Assembly: GCA_030686995.1 (NCBI GenBank) | Contig: CM060696.1 | Location: forward strand, 10,460,487-10,524,486 | Length of the DNA stretch: 64,000 nt | Origin: Artemisia argyi | Taxonomy: Eukaryota > Streptophyta > Magnoliopsida > Asterales > Asteraceae | Direction: 5' to 3' | Shown here: positions 11,994-23,496 of the stretch, piece by piece | Numbering within the stretch: the first letter of the stretch is position 1 | How the letters are laid out: every line of letters begins with the position of its first letter | Notes under the pieces: model-generated | Database searches by the model: none | Told to the model about the DNA's origin: nothing | What the model saw: the letters and a program-made list of their open reading frames with translations, nothing else | Translations under genes and position numbers: made by a program

Positions 11994-12329
11994 TCAATGA
12001 ACCTTCGGTAAAAATCCGGCTAATCCCAAAAATTGACGAACTTCTGTTGGGGTCGTAGGTGCAGCCCAATCTTTTATTGCTTCAATCTTAGCAGGATCCA
12101 CATGAACTCCTTGTCTATCAATCACATGTCTCAAAAATTGTACCGTCGGGATCCAAAATTCACATTTAGAGAACTTGGCATATAGCTTCTCCCTCCTGAG
12201 CAATTCTAAGATAAGCCTTAGATGCTCCTCATGCTCCTTTTCATTCTTCGAATAAATTAGAATGCCATCGATGAACACAATCACGAACTTATCTAAGTAA
12301 GGCTTACACACCCGATTCATGAGATCCAT
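11994..12329 (-). pseudogene. Tekay reverse transcriptase, C-terminal half, active site altered
   Basis: The frame starts [16 protein letters not shown] and includes the active-site box. It reads FIDGILIYS instead of the expected F-x-D-D, so the second catalytic Asp is Gly. The palm/thumb motifs [24 protein letters not shown] and the connection domain RQFLGLAGF follow. A frameshift near 12340 separates it from the N-terminal half. Polymerase function would be lost even without the frame breaks. Confidence 0.85.
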
Positions 12330-12349
12330 GAATACCGCCGGTGCGTTAT

Positions 12350-12808
12350 TCAGCCAAACGGCATCACCTGAAACTCGTAATGCCCGTAACGGGTTCTGAA
12401 AGCCGTTTTCGGAATATCTTCCTCGCGAACTCGAAGCTGATGATATTCCGATCTCAGATCGATCTTCGAATACACACTCGATCCCTGAAGCTGATTGAAC
12501 AAGTCGTCGATCCTCGGTAACGGGTATCTATTCTTTACCGTTAACTTGTTCAGCTCTCGGTAATCAATACACATACGAAACGATCCATCCTTCTTCTTCA
12601 CAAATAAGACCGGGGCTCCCCAAGGTGAAGAACTTGGTCTTATAAATCCCTTTTCGGCTACCTCCGCTAATTGCTTCGACAACTCTTCCAATCCAGTAGG
12701 TGCAAGACGATAAGGCGCTCGTGCCACGGGTGCAGCACCAGGTATCAACTCAATTTGAAACTCTACTTGTCTAGTAGGCGGAATTCCCGGCAATTCATCG
12801 GGAAACAC
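12350..12808 (-). pseudogene. Tekay reverse transcriptase, N-terminal half
   Basis: The frame begins in the pre-RT linker ([16 protein letters not shown]) and contains the usual fingers/palm motifs: [55 protein letters not shown] and [10 protein letters not shown]. It ends at QVMPFG, where a base loss moves the frame into the next segment. It lies in the same frame as the protease segment upstream, separated by an in-frame TAA near 12886. Confidence 0.85.
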
Positions 12809-12883
12809 ATCCGAAAAATCACGAACTATAGGTACAACTCCAATGCACCTTTCCTTCTTCTCCTTCCCTCCTTTCTCAGAGAT

Positions 12884-13757
12884 TTAAGCTAAGAAAAGGC
12901 AACATCCTTTTTCCATTAGCTTCGGTAGCTTAGTACAAGAAATGACAGCTAATCTGGAGGGGTTCCTCGAACCTTTTCGATCTCCTTGTATATTTAAAAT
13001 CTCTTTGCCGTAAGGCACTCGCACGATTTTCTCATCACAAGGTATATGAGCACGATACTTCGACAACCAATCCATACCAATGATGACATCGAAACTTCCT
13101 AACGTGACGGGTAGAAGATCTATGTTGAAAGGGTTATTCAAGAAATTTAATGTACAACCGCGAATAATAGTCTTAATTCTTTCTATGTTTCCGTTAGCTA
13201 ACTCTACATCATAACCAATTCCTAAGGCCATCGGGGGTTTCTCTAGTAAGGGTGCAAACGTAGTGAACACAAAATTTCTATCGGCACCGGTATCAAATAG
13301 TATGGAAGCATAACGATTATTGAGAAGGAACGTACCAGTAACGACGTTCGGATCTTCTCCTCTCTCGTGCCCGAGTGCATACACTCTTCCCTGAGCAGCT
13401 CCAGCTTCCACACGTTGGTCCACGTTATCTTGTCGTCCACGGTTTCCTCCAGCTCCACGGTTTCCATGATGGTACCCATTACCACCCGATCCTTGATTTC
13501 CTCGGTTCCACGACTCTCTACACTCATTCCTATAATGTCCCTTCTTTCCACATCCATAACAAGTAACATTTGCCTTACTCATAGTTTCAGGAGTAGCTTG
13601 AACCATAGCAAGGGGTCGTGCTCTACAATCCCTAGCTACATGTCCTCTCCTTGAGCAACTCTGACAAATCACAGTACATTGTCCTGTACGATTCTTGTAG
13701 CAACGACCACACTTGGGTGCATCACCATTTTGGTTCCTTTTATCTCCATTCCCAATA
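12884..13757 (-). pseudogene. Tekay zinc knuckles and aspartic protease
   Basis: Same frame as gag, after its in-frame TAA. Cys motifs are CQSCSRRGHVARDC and CYGCGKKGHYRNEC, preceded by a less regular CGRCYKNRTGQC block. A Gly/Asn/Arg-rich linker follows, then the protease with ILFDTGADRNFV (active-site D-T-G intact) and the DVIIGMDWL flap-side motif. Zinc knuckles bind element RNA, and the protease would cut the polyprotein. The frame closes at a TAA at 12884-12886, upstream of RT. Confidence 0.85.
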
Positions 13758-13759
13758 GC

Positions 13760-14695
13760 TTAAGCCTTAGCAACAGCTTGTCGCTTGTTTCGGTGATCAT
13801 TACCCTTAGGGTGATGGTCTCTCTTTCTCTTTCCATTCTTATCCTTATCAGCTCCTTCCAATTCCAATGAATCCATTAATTGTTGAGCGATTTTGATGGC
13901 CTCATGGATATTTGCAGATCTAGCAGCAATCACATCATTCCTTGTAGCCACAGGCAACCCATCGGTATACCGCTCAATCTTTTGAGTCTCAGTTCTAACC
14001 ATATCGGGGCAAAGCAAGGCTAACTCCTGGTAACAGCGATTGTAAGTCGCCATATCAGTACCCTTCACTTTGTGATTCCAAAACTCAATCTCCAGCTTCT
14101 TAACCTCATTTCTTGGGCAGTAAATCTGAATCAGCAAAGACTTAAATTGCTCCCAAGTCGTAGCATAAGCCACATCACTTCCCACCGAATTACGGTAATT
14201 GTTCCACCAAGTTAAAGCTTCATCCTTGAAAGTAAAGGAAGCAAACTTTACCTTCGCATTCTTCGCACAACCACTGACATTAAACACTGACTCAGTTTTC
14301 TCTATCCACCTGACCAAGTATACCACTCCTTCAGTTCCACCAAACTCAATGGGTCCACAAATTTTAAACTTCTTGTAGTTACATCCATTAGCACGAACAG
14401 GTGGAAATGTTCCAGCAGAATTGTTGGAATGATTTGACTCAGCTAGTAGCTCAGCAACTCGTTGCTCCACAAGTTGATTGATCATTGCTTGATCCACAGT
14501 AGGTGCATTAAGTGGAACATGATCATTGTCTCCCTGAACATCAACATTTTGATTCCTGTTGTTGCGGTTGGTAGTGTCCAGGTTGTCAGGAGTAGGGGCC
14601 TCCACATTTCGAGTAGGACGACGTCCTCGGCGACCAGGGGTAGTCGCTGCCATACCAGTTCGGGTAGCTCTGACAGGGTTTCGTCGTACAGCCAT
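13760..14695 (-). pseudogene. Tekay Gag, capsid part
   Basis: The 311-codon frame starts at an ATG with an Arg-rich N-terminus (GRRGRRPTRN). It contains the retrotransposon Gag domain: WIEKTESVF, the ALTWWNNY motif, WEQFKSLLIQIYCPRNEVKKLE, a run of central helices and a basic C-terminus. It forms the particle shell in active relatives. A TAA ends it just before the zinc knuckles; the following segment is in the same frame, so a single nonsense change probably split an originally continuous gag-pol. The ATG is well placed, 1.3 kb from the primer-binding site, after a long leader. Confidence 0.85.
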
Positions 14696-14995
14696 TAATA
14701 TAATTCCATGACACTATCAACCACGCAAATAGGAACACAATTCTCCATGTACGCCAAAAACCGTAAAATATCATACGAGCTCACCATCGTCCATAAGTAG
14801 CGATCAATACATCGTTCCATACTACCAACAGGCATAATAGATACTAATCGTTCCATACGAGACGAACGTACAATCCGACTATCATGACATAAGAGACATA
14901 ATAACTAGCTCTCTTAACCAAATACTCCTTGGCTTATATAGTAGCACAACAACCTGATTCCAAATCGATCTAGCCACGATGCTGGCGTAGACTCC

Positions 14996-15286
14996 TCAAA
15001 TCCGCAACAACTCAACAATAAACTCAGCAATGACCATCTCAAGTCGGTCAGACATCCGCGAGATCCTCTCACCCTGTGCAGTAATCTGAGCCCACATCCT
15101 ACTAGTCTCACCTAACTCTGCATGCTCAGCAGAAACCTCAGAAGGTGCATCCGACGCCACAGGACTACCAGGTGGTGAATCAAACAAAAACGGATGATCA
15201 GGTGAAACCGGCTCTAACGGATGTATCGGGGAATCGAGCTTCGCAGAATGAACTGAATGTGCTAGCGACCCATCATCATCAGGCAT
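14996..15286 (-). CDS. Small unrecognised ORF in Tekay 5' leader
   Basis: A 96-codon acidic, Pro/Ser-rich frame starts with ATG and lies between the primer-binding site and gag, in the same reading frame as gag but closed by a stop before it. Visible features are a PDHPFLFDSPPGSP stretch and a C-terminal helix-like end (AQITAQGERISRMSDRLEMV). I recognise no domain. It may be an N-terminal extension of Gag or a separate leader ORF. It may also be decayed, because upstream codons in the same frame continue the acidic composition before a stop. Confidence 0.35.
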   Translation of the reverse strand: MPDDDGSLAHSVHSAKLDSPIHPLEPVSPDHPFLFDSPPGSPVASDAPSEVSAEHAELGETSRMWAQITAQGERISRMSDRLEMVIAEFIVELLRI

Positions 15287-15981
15287 ATCCTCCTCCTGAG
15301 GATCATCCTCTTCCCAATCCTGAGGGTCATCATTCTCTTCCTCATCTTTAGGGTTATCATTCTGCTCACCCGCTTACTCCTCGTCGAAGGGGTACTCCAT
15401 CACTCATCATCTCCGAGCAGGCGAACCACGAGGCGATAAAGTCGGCGACTTAGGGCGTCAATGAGATGATAAAGTAATGGCCGAACGCATGACCAACACG
15501 TATGGGTCATCAGGGGCCATAGTGATCTACGAGGGGCGACGCGTACCAGCATAAACATCCTCAATAACATCGTACGAATAGAAGGTCATGGTTTGTGACA
15601 ACGGCGTAGGGTAGGTGTAAGTGTTTCAAAACAACTAAACCGCGAACTCAAAATACCATATCAAAATCATCATATAATTCCCAATCATATATATCAAGAA
15701 AGATTTAAAACACCGCATTACTAAAATCATTCATAAAATGATTAAGCCATATAATTCCTCAAAACGCATATAATTCCTCAAAACGCCATCATATCACTAA
15801 ATCAATAAATCTCAAATCCTCAAATCATCTCAAGAATCCCAAATCTAACAATCATCTCAATATACCTCAATAATAATAATGATGCTTCGGCTTGGCAGGC
15901 TGGCGGGCAATGGTCGAGGATCGTTTTCTATAAAAATCGGTTATAGTTTAGGCGTTTATTTACCTAGTTCTTTATAACCTT

Positions 15982-15994
15982 GGCTCTGATACCA
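15982..15994 (-). other. Primer-binding site of Tekay-type element
   Basis: On the minus strand this reads TGGTATCAGAGCC, three bases inside the 5' LTR end GGTGTTACA. It matches the initiator tRNA-Met 3' end. Confidence 0.9.
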
Positions 15995-15997
15995 ATC

Positions 15998-18900
15998 TGT
16001 AACACCCCCAAAATTTGATACAGCGGAAGACTCAACAAGCTTTCGGGGTGCTACGGGGATTGGTATCCATTCAAAGTCATAACAGAACGAGATAAAGTAA
16101 ACATAGGAAAAACACAACCAAAACGGGTTTTTAAAGTTTACATTTATCCCAAGAATTATCCAAAGTAAGGCCCAAAAGAAATAAGCATAGGTCCACAATA
16201 ATTTATCAGAGTTTTAGAAAATAGATCCATAACCGGGTGCCATTGCCAAGCCTCCAATCCAAGCATCCATAGAGCATCACTTAATTTCCTGAGAAAACGT
16301 GCTAAAAGTCAGCTTTTCGCTGGTGAGATCATAGGTTTAAATTCATCTAACAATATAGTGGACATATACGCAAAACGCTTGCTAGCTAGACTAAGGATTC
16401 GCTAAAAGCCTGCGGATACCCTCCGCTCCAACCTAACACACGGATACTCTCCGTTCCAACATAGATATTCGGGTAACCCCCGCAATACCAATAAATACTC
16501 GGATAACCTCCGAAGTATTAATAACCTATAGGTGCACACTATAGTATCTAAATAAGCCAACCTTGAATAGTACACACGAAACCGTGTGACTAAAGCTGAC
16601 AATTCACCAAAATAAGCCAACCTTGAATAGTACACACAAAATATATGTGACTAAAGCTGACAATACATCATAGTCCATACGCATAGCAAGTTTTAGAAAG
16701 AATATAGAAGCGATAATAGTCCACATAAATAATTTGCACGTTTCTCACCCCTTGAAAACATAGTTCAAGAGTAAAAGTGGGGCTATGACTCACCTCAAGT
16801 CCAGAAATCATCAATAAGAAATCGGTAGAGGTAAGATGTATAGTAACTCAAAAGACGGCAACTACGGACTCGGCACAACCTAACAATATCAACTCGTTCA
16901 GAAATCATTTTCTCAAAATCGAATATTCCCAAACCCGAACGTATTCCATTTTACTTCCGAAAATCCATTTCTCGAATAAATCTCGTATTAGTTTGGAGTT
17001 TGGCGTTTGGTATCCATACGGGTGGTGGGTCGACACAACTCAAACCAAGAAGTCACAACAAAAAGGATGATAAAACAATCTATAGGTCTAATATTAGCCC
17101 AATATATCATTTAAATAAATCATCGAAGCTTATCAAATCCGTCGATTTGGTAATCCCCCATATTTATTTACTTAATATACCATTCTAAGATTATACCCGA
17201 ATCCTAGGCCACACATTGCACATAAAGTACTATATGGTATATATCAAAGTTTAATAAATTCACTAATTATACCGTTAAGCTTACCAAATTCGTCAATTTG
17301 GCAATCTCACGATAACTTAGTAACTTATTATTCTCGTATACATACCACAACCTATGGGCGTCGTAGGATACGATGCCCATTAATATACTCAATTTAAATA
17401 ACTAATTAACTCTTATTTAACCCGTCGATTAAATAAGTTACGTAGTTATTGAAAGCGAGTGTATTAATTGTCATATATCCGTGACAACACAAACGTCACA
17501 AATAATAAACCACTTGGACTCAAGTGACCACGACCCCATATAACTCGATAGTTTACTTTATTTATTTAAAAGAAATTATTTTATTTAATATTTATTTAAC
17601 GTCAAGATTTCATCGTTATTTATAGTCGTTAATTATAATAACGCTCCCAATAATATTACACTACTTTCATAGCATAATATGTATAGTTACGTTATTGTTA
17701 TAATATTACTCGTGATCTTTTTATTTTTAATATACGCATTTATATATTTATATATACGTTACTCACGTCTATATATTTATATAAACGTTTATATTACCAA
17801 TAATATTATTACGAGTTTTATTATTTGCGTTAATTATAAATATTTATCGAGTCATACGAAATGGTCACATGTCCGAGTCATCACTCTCGGCTCATTGTCC
17901 AAGTCCAAAATAGAAATAATAATCAAGTCAAAATCAAGTAATCAATCTCCGTCCAACAATACCCAAAACACGTGCTACAACAATAGGGTACGACTACGGC
18001 ACCCGACTAACCTATCTCCGTCATCTAATTTGACCGTCTCACAATCGGTCCCCAATACCACTTTCGTCAACAACTCCTCAATTATCACAATCGTAACAGT
18101 ATTCCCATTATCGAGACCACAAGGTCTCGACCCATCAAAACATTCGGCCAAAAATAAAATGAGCCGCAAGAACAAGTAATAAAAACAACCATATCACCAC
18201 ATAATACAAATGACATATATAAACCATATCAAGGAAAAACATCAAAATAGGCTAGTTCCGGGTTGGTTTACCAAGCCAAACCCGAGCCTTGCAACCCACT
18301 TGGGTCTCGGCTAAACACATGAGTCACAAAAGACTCGAAACCAAGACCACAAGGTCTCCCAACAAGCTCAAATGAGCAACTGAAAGTCTGCCAAAAAGCC
18401 TTCCTGGGTCGCGACATAGACCAGCAACAACCAGGCCAAAAACACGACTCAATCGAGTCAAAACCAAACATCATAGCATCCACACTTGCTAACCAAGACA
18501 CATGGTCAAACACCAAGAAAAATAGCGAGCCATAGGGCTCGTACCCACATCAAGCCGTGAGCCTAGGCTCACGGTTCCTTCGACCCAAACGGTAAGAAGT
18601 AAACCCGGATACCAAACGATGATTTATAAATAAAACATCATTTCCCATTAATTTCTCACAAAACCCATTCAAGAAACTTGCATACCCATGATTTGGGTAC
18701 CAAATCGAGACGTACGAGTTGAGACTCGTGTCACTCACCTTCAAAAAGGCTCCAAAACTATGTTTCTTCAAAAACCCAACAAGTATTGACAAGATTGGTG
18801 AGGTTAACGTGGCGGTGGTATTTATTTCGTGGTGTTAGAGGTGTTTTTACGGCGCGTGGGTTATACCAAAAGATAGATCTCGATGAGATGATTAAAATGG

Positions 18901-19135
18901 TGGTGTTGGTTTGGTCGTGGGGGCGGCGGTGTGGTGATAGTCGCCAGAAAAGATGGATGGTGGCTAGGGTTATTAGAGAGAGAGAATGAAGAAGATGTGG
19001 GAGAGAGAGAGAGATGTTGGGGAGGTTGTGAATACCGGCTAAACCAACAAGGACGATTTGTAGTTTACTCTTTTTCTTTTATTTCTTTCTTTTCTTTCTT
19101 TACTTATAACAATAATACTAACAATAATAATAATG

Positions 19136-19188
<53 letters not shown>

Positions 19189-19597
19189 AGTGTTATTAAA
19201 TTTAGGGTAAGGTGACTAGGTGTAAAATACACGGACCAAAACCCGTAACTTTATAATATACTCCAACTCTTTCTCGGACCGAGCTCGTTCCCAAAAATAT
19301 CACAATACGTTCAATGAAAATATATATATATATATACAGTCGAATCCGTAGACTCAAGACATAAAATTTTTAATTAGGTTCTTCTAGTGCCGGAGTCAAC
19401 GTAGTGCCAATAAAATCTCGAAATTAATTCTCATCATATCGATAAACCAAATTCGATTCCATAAAATTTTTAGATATAATCAACCAAAATATTGGTTTCT
19501 CAAGTTCGTTATGAATAAAATTCCAAATATAATTTATAAACGAACTTTAATGTAATGCGGGTTTTCAAAATAACTTCCTAATTTGCCAGTTGTCACA
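15998..19597 (-). repeat. 5' LTR of the Tekay-type element (3600 bp)
   Basis: Direct copy of 6312-9948 with few substitutions. Its (AT)n run is short (19320-19336), but its (AAT)n run (about 19108-19185) is about ten units longer than in the other LTR. A CTAGA target duplication follows at 19598. Confidence 0.9.
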
Positions 19598-19602
19598 CTA
19601 GA

Positions 19603-20042
19603 TAACTTTATTAATCGTCTAACCATATTTCTGTTACATGTATATACATATTTATACTATACGAAAGGTTGTCATGAACATTCGTGTCTGTTCACTAAAA
19701 GAGGTATGTTTGTTCGAATGGTCTTGACCCAAACGACACAATGGTTCGGTTTGTAACCGCCATAACTAATAACTGAAAATAACTAACTATAACTAACTAA
19801 CTAACATAACCAACTTTCGGTTATTATCTTTCCAACGAGCAACTTTGGTCCTTCTTCTTTTGAATCTTTAAACCGGAGCAATGTCGAGATTATATGCTCA
19901 CAGATTCAACTTGTATATCGTTGAATACTTGTGTGTTATGGTTTAACTTGTCAATACATATCTATTGGTTATAAGCGTGTATGCAGATAAATCATACACA
20001 TGTGTGCTTTTTTTATTAACTATTAGTTGCTAATTTAATGTG
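19603..20042. other. Host or older LTR sequence right of the Tekay insertion
   Basis: This should continue the DNA interrupted at 6311, probably the rest of a minus-strand Copia-like LTR. No gene is seen. 20000-20042 is T-rich and directly abuts the first WD40 exon, as an intron or broken boundary would. Confidence 0.35.
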
Positions 20043-21371
20043 AGGTCACATGCAATTCATCAAAGTTCAATCATTGCTGCATCATTAAAACAAAGGCGAT
20101 GGCCCGAAGACGTTGCTTGGCATCCAAATGGAAGCAACATGATCTTCGTGTATAGTGCAGATGGTGGGGACTCTCAAATAGCAGTCATGGACATGAATAA
20201 AGGACAAAAGGTAACACCTTTAAAGCTATTTGCCATCATAATTCAGTTTCAATTTTTTATCTTGTTAAAGTGTGTAACATAGTGCACAACATATCAGGTC
20301 ACTTTTTTGGAGCATAAGCCACATGTTAAGGGGACTATTAACAATGTAATGTTTATGCCATGGGACGGAAACTCCTTCATGACTGGTGGAAACGATCATG
20401 CTGTTGTTCATTGGAGCGAGAAACCTGGGGAGAACTGTTGGAAACCTAATGTGCTTCACAAAACTAATCATACTTCTGCCCGTTATGGGTGTTGCTGGAA
20501 TTAAACATAAGACGATTGTAATTTCTGTTGGAGTCGACAAGAGAATTATCGGTTTTTACTTAGAGACTGAAAGAACGGATATCAAACATCAGATAGACAG
20601 CAAGTGCATGAGTGTACTACCAAATCCATGTGACTCCAATCTTTTGAAGTTCAGACAGGGTAAATTGCAAATGATTCAACTTTATACATTTGTCAGGATA
20701 ATTTCTTACAGCTAATATGTCTTACTGTTACCATTCATTGTGTTTGCTAATTGCTATGATTTATTCTCTAAACCATGAGCCACTTTTCGCTTAAATTTCA
20801 GTGTCATTTTCTAGTCCCTTTTATCTATATAATCCATGGTCTTAAGTATATTTATTTAAATGATAATGCTCTACAAAAGCACAACGTTTTGTGTCTCGTT
20901 CGGGTCACTTTATTACCCATGATCTTTATTGTATTCTCTTCATCCGTTGCCTAAATAGTGATCGTATATATATTATCAGTTGCTCGTGTATTGTTTACGT
21001 CTTTTGATCTTTTCTGCTTATAGTGCGCCATATTTTTACTTATTTCTTGCAGGACTCCTGAGAGGCAACTACGACTGTATGACATGAGGCAAATGGGAGA
21101 TGAAATCCATGGATTTGGTTGGAAACAAGAAAGTAGTGCGTCTCAATCATCCTTAATAAATCAAGCATGGTCCCCAGATGGTTTATACCTAACAACAGGC
21201 TCCGCAGATCCAATGATACACATATTTGACATCAGGTTCAATGCCAACCAACCTTCACAATCTATCAAAGCTCATCAAAAACGTGTTTTCAAAGCTGCAT
21301 GGCACCAATCTCTTCCTCTGCTCATTTCCGTATCATTTGATCTCAATATCGGATTGCACAACATCGTTTAA
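20043..21371 (+). pseudogene. WD40-repeat protein gene fragment, GTS1-like
   Basis: Four exon-like blocks with introns encode consecutive WD40 blades. Block 1 (20043-20209) contains RRWPEDVAWHPNGSNMIF and ends at GT. Block 2 (from 20299, after CAG) has GTINNVMFMPWDGNSFMTGG. Block 3 (about 20475-20660) has SVGVDKRIIGFY. Block 4 (21054-21371) has INQAWSPDGLYLTTGSADP and ends LNIGLHNIV. It resembles plant WD40 proteins of the GIGANTUS1 type (from memory, not searched). An extra C near 20480 and a lost base near 20640 shift the frame, and the N-terminal exons are absent. Retained introns rule out a processed copy. WD40 propellers act as protein-interaction platforms. Confidence 0.7.
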
Positions 21372-21850
21372 AACGTGCATTTTGTGTAAAGGTATATATT
21401 TCATGTTACATGGTATGAACTTTGAAATGAACATCATAGTTGCAAAAGGAAAAACTAGTATTCCAATATTTTGAATTTAGTATGCAGCTATGTAATGTCC
21501 CTAGTTACAACTTGGTGAATGAAGCTTTTCTTAGTCTCGCCTACATTGCCTATAGTATTAGTTGTTGATGATTGCCTCGATGGATCTTTTTGTGATTTGG
21601 TCCAAACTCGTTGTTCATGTTAGTTAGAGCACTTGGTGTGGCAACGTTGTTAGGCCTTTTCACCCCATAATTCTGCGTTACCACACCGGTTTTGACGTTG
21701 GTGCTGGCGTTACAGGTAGGTGTTGGGAGAATGATGTTAACAAACTATTATTTATTTTCTTTATTCGATTGGTATATTTTTATTGCTGATTTTTGGAAAA
21801 ATTGCAATCAAATACAATCATGCAACATATAAAAATGAGAAAACGGCAGA
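21372..21850. other. No gene seen
   Basis: This holds what may be the 3' flank of the WD40 fragment and AT-rich sequence. I see no domain or structured repeat. Its right edge is where homology to 33157 onward begins. Confidence 0.4.
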
Positions 21851-22215
21851 TTATGTCCTTAATGTTTGCCATTTTTACGAGAAATATCCTTAATTTTGAA
21901 ATTATGCAAGCTGTGTGCCTATCGTTTGGATTTTTTGCTAGAAATTCACCTGAGCCTACTTTAGTTCCAAATTCCCATTTTTTTGCTAACAATCGTTAAA
22001 TTTTCCCGTTAGTGGCCATGTGAAATAACTAATTTACCCTCTTGTTCTTCCCCCTTTTATTTTAGAGTTTTTTAATTTGCACCACCGCCACCCTCTACCA
22101 CCACACAACAAACACCACTACCCTCCACCACCACACACTTAATGAACATTTACTGTAGCATTATGAACATAATTTGCAGTTTACCCCAAATTTAATAAAC
22201 TACCTACTTACTACT
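21851..22215 (+). mobile_element. MULE-like segment copy 1, left part with terminal-repeat arm
   Basis: From TATGTCCTTAATG onward this matches 33157-33520 closely, while the upstream flanks differ, so an element edge lies here. The first roughly 200 bp also occur inverted at about 34440-34652 in copy 2, which marks them as a terminal inverted repeat arm. The segment is interrupted at 22216 by the CRM-like element, with CTACT duplicated, and resumes at 26951. Confidence 0.65.
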
Positions 22216-22552
22216 TGATGCGGTGCAATTCGAGGAGGTTTTTATGTAGAAGATGGCACATCCGAAGTTGCTTCGAAAGTGTCAGACTTCGACAAAGGCT
22301 TAGTGTTTTTATAAGTTTTGGGTTAAAATATTATTTTTATAAGTTTTGGGCACTTCTTGCAATTTTAATAGTAGTTAGATTTTCCAGCAAGTTCGGTTTT
22401 CAGTATTTAAGCACTCTTAGACGTTTTTGTTATGCAGTTTTTTTGTTGATTAATAAAAAACGAGGTTTCCTCATATCTGTCAATTTTCGTTATTCTTTTG
22501 AATCAACGAGTTTTGATAGTATTTCATCCTACTAACCACGTACACTGCATCA
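22216..22552 (+). repeat. 5' LTR of CRM-like element
   Basis: Starts TGATGCGGTGC and ends CACTGCATCA. It differs from the 3' LTR mainly in the first 45 bp, where the sequences have rearranged, and by an ATTA indel near 22297. Confidence 0.85.
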
Positions 22553-22554
22553 GA

Positions 22555-22567
22555 GTGGTATCATATT
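22555..22567 (+). other. Degenerate primer-binding site
   Basis: GTGGTATCATATT follows the 5' LTR. It agrees with the initiator tRNA-Met site TGGTATCAGAGCC in the first eight bases and then diverges. Confidence 0.5.
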
Positions 22568-22584
22568 CCAGTCGATCCTGAATT

Positions 22585-23493
22585 ATGCCGCCTAGAAAAC
22601 AACCTCGCGCTGCAAACAATGGTGATGATGGTGCTGATAACGCTGATTTGCGATGTGCTAACGCTGATCTTTAGCGACAGGTTGACACCTTGACTCAACG
22701 GCTGAATGAGTTCGTCAACATGCACCATCCTGATGATGATGTTACTGTTACGGACGAAAACCCGTTTGCTGATTTCCGGTATCATTCCCCAGAACGTCCA
22801 AATAACCGTTGGGAGCATAGTTTCAAGAAAGTTTCTGATGATCGTCGTGTCTCCCTGGTAGCGATTCAGTTACGCGGTCGTGCACAGGCTTGGTGGCAAC
22901 AGCTCAAGCAAACTCGTGTTCGAAGTGGTAAGGCTAAGATTACGAGTTGGGAAAGATTTAAGAAACATGCTAGGGCTGCCTTCTTGCCCTACAATTTTGA
23001 GCGACAGTTGTACCAGCGCTTTCAGAACCTTCGCCAAGGCACTCGCTCTGTCGATGATTATACAACAGATTTTTATGAGTTACTCGCTCGCACTGATCTC
23101 AACGAATCCCCTACTCAGTTGGTTTCTCGCTATATTGGTGGTCTTCGTCTCCAATTACAGAATGTTCTCAACATGTTTGATCCGTTGACCATTGCTGAAG
23201 CGCATCAACGTGCTTCGCAGGCCGAAAAACAGTTGAATCAGCGTGTCCTTGGAGGTTTTCGCCAGGTCTCTGATTTGCCAAGTCGTACGGCCTCTTCTGT
23301 GAAGGCTCCTCCGCCTCCGGCTGCCCCACAGGTCCCTGCACCTACTCCTGGTCCTTCGAATCCTCCTCAAGGGCATCCCGATGGAGGTTTGCGGTGTTTT
23401 AATTGTGGTGAACTTGGGCATCAACAAGTAGATTGTCGAAACCTAAAGTCAACCAGTTGTGGCCTATGGACAGAAGCTAATGAATCTGAATAA
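22585..23493 (+). pseudogene. CRM-like Gag
   Basis: ATG at 22585 (MPPRKQPRAANN) opens the frame. An in-frame TAG at 22672-22674 interrupts it, and it continues through a Gag domain (VAIQLRGRAQAWWQQLK, WERFKKHARAAFLPYNFERQ, the RSVDDYTTDFYEL helix), a Pro-rich linker, and one CCHC zinc knuckle, CFNCGELGHQQVDC. It ends at a TAA directly before the pol frame, which is in the same phase, so gag and pol were probably once one ORF. Gag would form the particle and bind RNA. Two nonsense codons inactivate it. Confidence 0.85.
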
Positions 23494-23496
23494 GAT

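Larger units (their letters stand above)
6312..19597 (-). mobile_element. Tekay/Del-type Ty3 chromovirus, 13.3 kb, full-length but defective
   Basis: Two direct LTRs (6312-9948 and 15998-19597) are flanked by the perfect 5-bp target duplication CTAGA (6307-6311 and 19598-19602). The interior reads on the minus strand: primer-binding site for initiator tRNA-Met, gag, zinc knuckles, protease, RT, RNase H, integrase and a C-terminal chromodomain-like segment, then a polypurine tract. Very large LTRs and a chromodomain are typical of the Tekay/Del clade. The coding region has several in-frame stops and frameshifts, and the RT active site is altered, so it cannot move on its own. High LTR similarity suggests a fairly recent insertion. 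Confidence 0.9.

Noticed and set aside
22215..22535. 106-codon ORF over the CRM-like 5' LTR
   Set aside because: Lies within the LTR and has no domain; it is a chance frame.
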